From Bacilli bacterium (GTDB lineage: Bacteria; Bacillota_I; Bacilli_A; RF39; UBA660): DNA of 64,000 nucleotides. The notes beneath the pieces were generated by a model. It saw only the letters and a list, made by a program, of their open reading frames with translations. It was not told the DNA's origin and did no database searches. Below are positions 62,473 to 64,000 of the stretch, piece by piece; the first letter of the stretch is position 1, and each line of letters starts with the position of its first letter. Both the position numbers and the translations under genes were made by a program. The stretch lies in assembly GCA_017484125.1 (NCBI GenBank), contig JAFUTV010000012.1, positions 29,314-93,313 of the forward strand, read 5' to 3'.

Positions 62473-64000
62473 CTACTTCTTAGTAGAAGTAGTATTTTCA
62501 TTTATTGGAGCTACAAAGTTTTGAATAGCATTTATTAACATAGGATGATATATTACAAAATTTGTAATTGGATTATTCATTTTAGAAATAATAACTTGTT
62601 TGTTACTTATGATATATACATTGATGTTATTAAAGGTGTATTTACTATCTGTTTTATATGTGTAGTTTTTATTAGCATTCTTAAACTCTTTAATTAATTC
62701 TATATGTTCTAAATATTCATCATAGTTATATATTATTTTTTTATCGTAGTAAAATTTAGATAAATCTAAAAAACAAGGGTTATTTTTAAATTCATTTTTA
62801 GATAGAATTTTTATTTCATCTATAACGGTTGTATTAGATAATATGTTTTTTATATTATCTTTTTCATTTTTGATCCATTCATATATCTTATTTCTATCAT
62901 TTTCATTAATTTTATTGTGATCTAATATTTTATTTAATAATTCATCAGTTATTGTATAAATTGGTAAATTTAATAATATATTATTTCTTTTATTTTTAAT
63001 ATTTAATTTATTATTACATATTTTTAGAAATTCGTTTTTCTTTTCTGGTGTATAGATGTTCATTAAAGGAGTTGCTTTTTTAAGTAATAGATTACTATTT
63101 TCTTTATAATAATTAATATCATCTTTTTTTGTACTAACTAATAATTTGCATTTATCTAAACTTCCTGTTACACACTCACCGTGTAAAATTGCATTTGATG
63201 ATACACATTCTATAACTGAATATAAAAAGTTGGAATTATTTTTAAAATAGTAAGGATTTATTTGTCCAGTCATATATAGAGGTATCCATCCTTCAAGTCC
63301 TAACATTAACTCTTTAAATGGTCTATCTAAATCATGTACTATGTTTAATTTTATACCTTTTTTTAAAATAAAGGCTAAATACATCATATATTTTTTTGTG
63401 AATTTTAAATCTTTACTTGCTTCAATCATAGGCATATTGCTATACCAAAATATCTCATCTTTTGATTTAAAGAATGCTGATTGTTTTAAAACTTCAAGTT
63501 GAGCATCCTTATATCCATCTAAACCATAGTATACTTTTGATTTAGTTTTTAATTTTGGTAAAGTTGGTACAAATAACTTATCAAATTTAATAGATTTTAT
63601 ATAATCATTTAAATCAAAAATATCTAACTTTTTAATAAAATTATCTACATCATAATTATTAGTATTCTTATTTACATTGTTAGTAAGCCAATAATATAAT
63701 TTATCAGCAATGACTTGGGTATCTTTTAAGTCTTTATCATCACATTTTATTAGTTCTTTTATTAATTCATTACTAGTGCCTAAATAATTAATTATAATAA
63801 ATTTGCATAAACCATTAGCAAAATCAGATATATTAAGTGGCTTTCTAATGCCATTTTTTATTTTAGATACAAATGAAGAATCAAAGCCAAGAAATTTTGA
63901 TAAATCAGATAAATTAATTTTAAAAGTATCAATTAATAAATTAAAATTAGTATTAAATAGTTCAAAGTTTATATTCTCTTTATTTAAAAATTTTCCTAAA
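62473..64000 (-). CDS. Large XRE-type HTH regulator (5' end outside window)
   Basis: The frame is open from base 63999 to TAA 62473, at least 508 residues. An ATG at 63435 is internal. The visible N-terminal part holds a helix-turn-helix INLSDLSKFLGFDSSFVSKI followed by KNGIRKPL. The body contains YYGLDGYKDAQLEVL, EIFWYSNMPMIEASKDLKF, LNIVHDLDRPFKELMLGLEG, WIPLYMTGQINPYYF and HGECVTG. This layout occurs in large XRE regulators of gut Firmicutes. Ligand and targets are unknown. The C-terminus has no membrane segment. Confidence 0.75.
   Translation of the reverse strand, partial: LGKFLNKENINFELFNTNFNLLIDTFKINLSDLSKFLGFDSSFVSKIKNGIRKPLNISDFANGLCKFIIINYLGTSNELIKELIKCDDKDLKDTQVIADKLYYWLTNNVNKNTNNYDVDNFIKKLDIFDLNDYIKSIKFDKLFVPTLPKLKTKSKVYYGLDGYKDAQLEVLKQSAFFKSKDEIFWYSNMPMIEASKDLKFTKKYMMYLAFILKKGIKLNIVHDLDRPFKELMLGLEGWIPLYMTGQINPYYFKNNSNFLYSVIECVSSNAILHGECVTGSLDKCKLLVSTKKDDINYYKENSNLLLKKATPLMNIYTPEKKNEFLKICNNKLNIKNKRNNILLNLPIYTITDELLNKILDHNKINENDRNKIYEWIKNEKDNIKNILSNTTVIDEIKILSKNEFKNNPCFLDLSKFYYDKKIIYNYDEYLEHIELIKEFKNANKNYTYKTDSKYTFNNINVYIISNKQVIISKMNNPITNFVIYHPMLINAIQNFVAPINENTTSTKK

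Noticed and set aside
1..64000. UGA read as tryptophan (Mollicutes code)
   Set aside because: All Trp in conserved motifs are TGG and several genes, including uvrB, end in TGA at the family's normal length.
1..64000. CRISPR arrays, insertion sequences, integrases or prophage structural genes
   Set aside because: None seen: no regular spacer-repeat arrays, no transposase or integrase motifs in any long frame.

Overview
The window is a chromosomal segment of a low-GC, walled, anaerobic Firmicute. The DNA is strongly AT-rich. Tryptophan is written TGG, and TGA is used as a stop (for example uvrB and the gene at 33853), so the standard bacterial code applies. Strong Shine-Dalgarno sites and T-box and L10 leaders place it in the Bacilli. 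The gene content (FemX-like, L,D- and D,D-peptidases, LtaS-like, [FeFe] hydrogenase) would suit a gut lineage near the RF39/Erysipelotrichales/Mollicutes-related groups. That placement is inference.

Region 1 (1-13.3 kb) is housekeeping: the end of the str operon (rpsL-rpsG-fusA-tuf), a FemX-like transferase, a DUF308 protein, eno, pcrA, a secreted-type protein resembling the N-terminal domain of aryl-sulfate sulfotransferase, and rplK-rplA / rplJ-rplL with a structured rplK leader and an L10 leader. EF-G carries NKMC in place of the NKxD guanine-binding motif, S12 has Ile where Pro is expected next to the decoding centre, and L11 has a 57-residue acidic tail.

Region 2 (13.3-38.6 kb) holds cell-wall enzymes (Ldt, D,D-carboxypeptidase), uvrB, a Fic protein with an Mbeg1-like hydrolase, a CBS-type pyrophosphatase, an orphan DinJ-like antitoxin, tex, an LtaS-like enzyme and argS. 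Asparagine supply stands out. Two T-box leaders both show an AAC (Asn) specifier. One precedes asnB. The other precedes an uncharacterised 264-residue protein followed by asnA. A further asnB-type gene lies between them. The region ends with an [FeFe] hydrogenase overlapping a GltD-like flavoprotein.

Region 3 (38.6-55.5 kb) is accessory: a HopA1-like protein with a partner, a broken flavodoxin gene, a FIST-aldehyde dehydrogenase pair, an ABC exporter, a membrane GDPD, then a cluster of unrecognised genes. Three of these genes each have a related minus-strand small RNA candidate divergently placed about 90 bp upstream. One RNA locus is also clearly paralogous to the 3' part and flank of the tRNA-Gly gene at 55.2 kb.

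Region 4 (55.5-64 kb) holds uracil salvage (uraA-upp), a DUF1848 protein, a CPWC lipoprotein, a YlmH-like S4 protein, an M23 peptidase, a membrane protein, a GNAT enzyme and a large HTH regulator cut by the window end.
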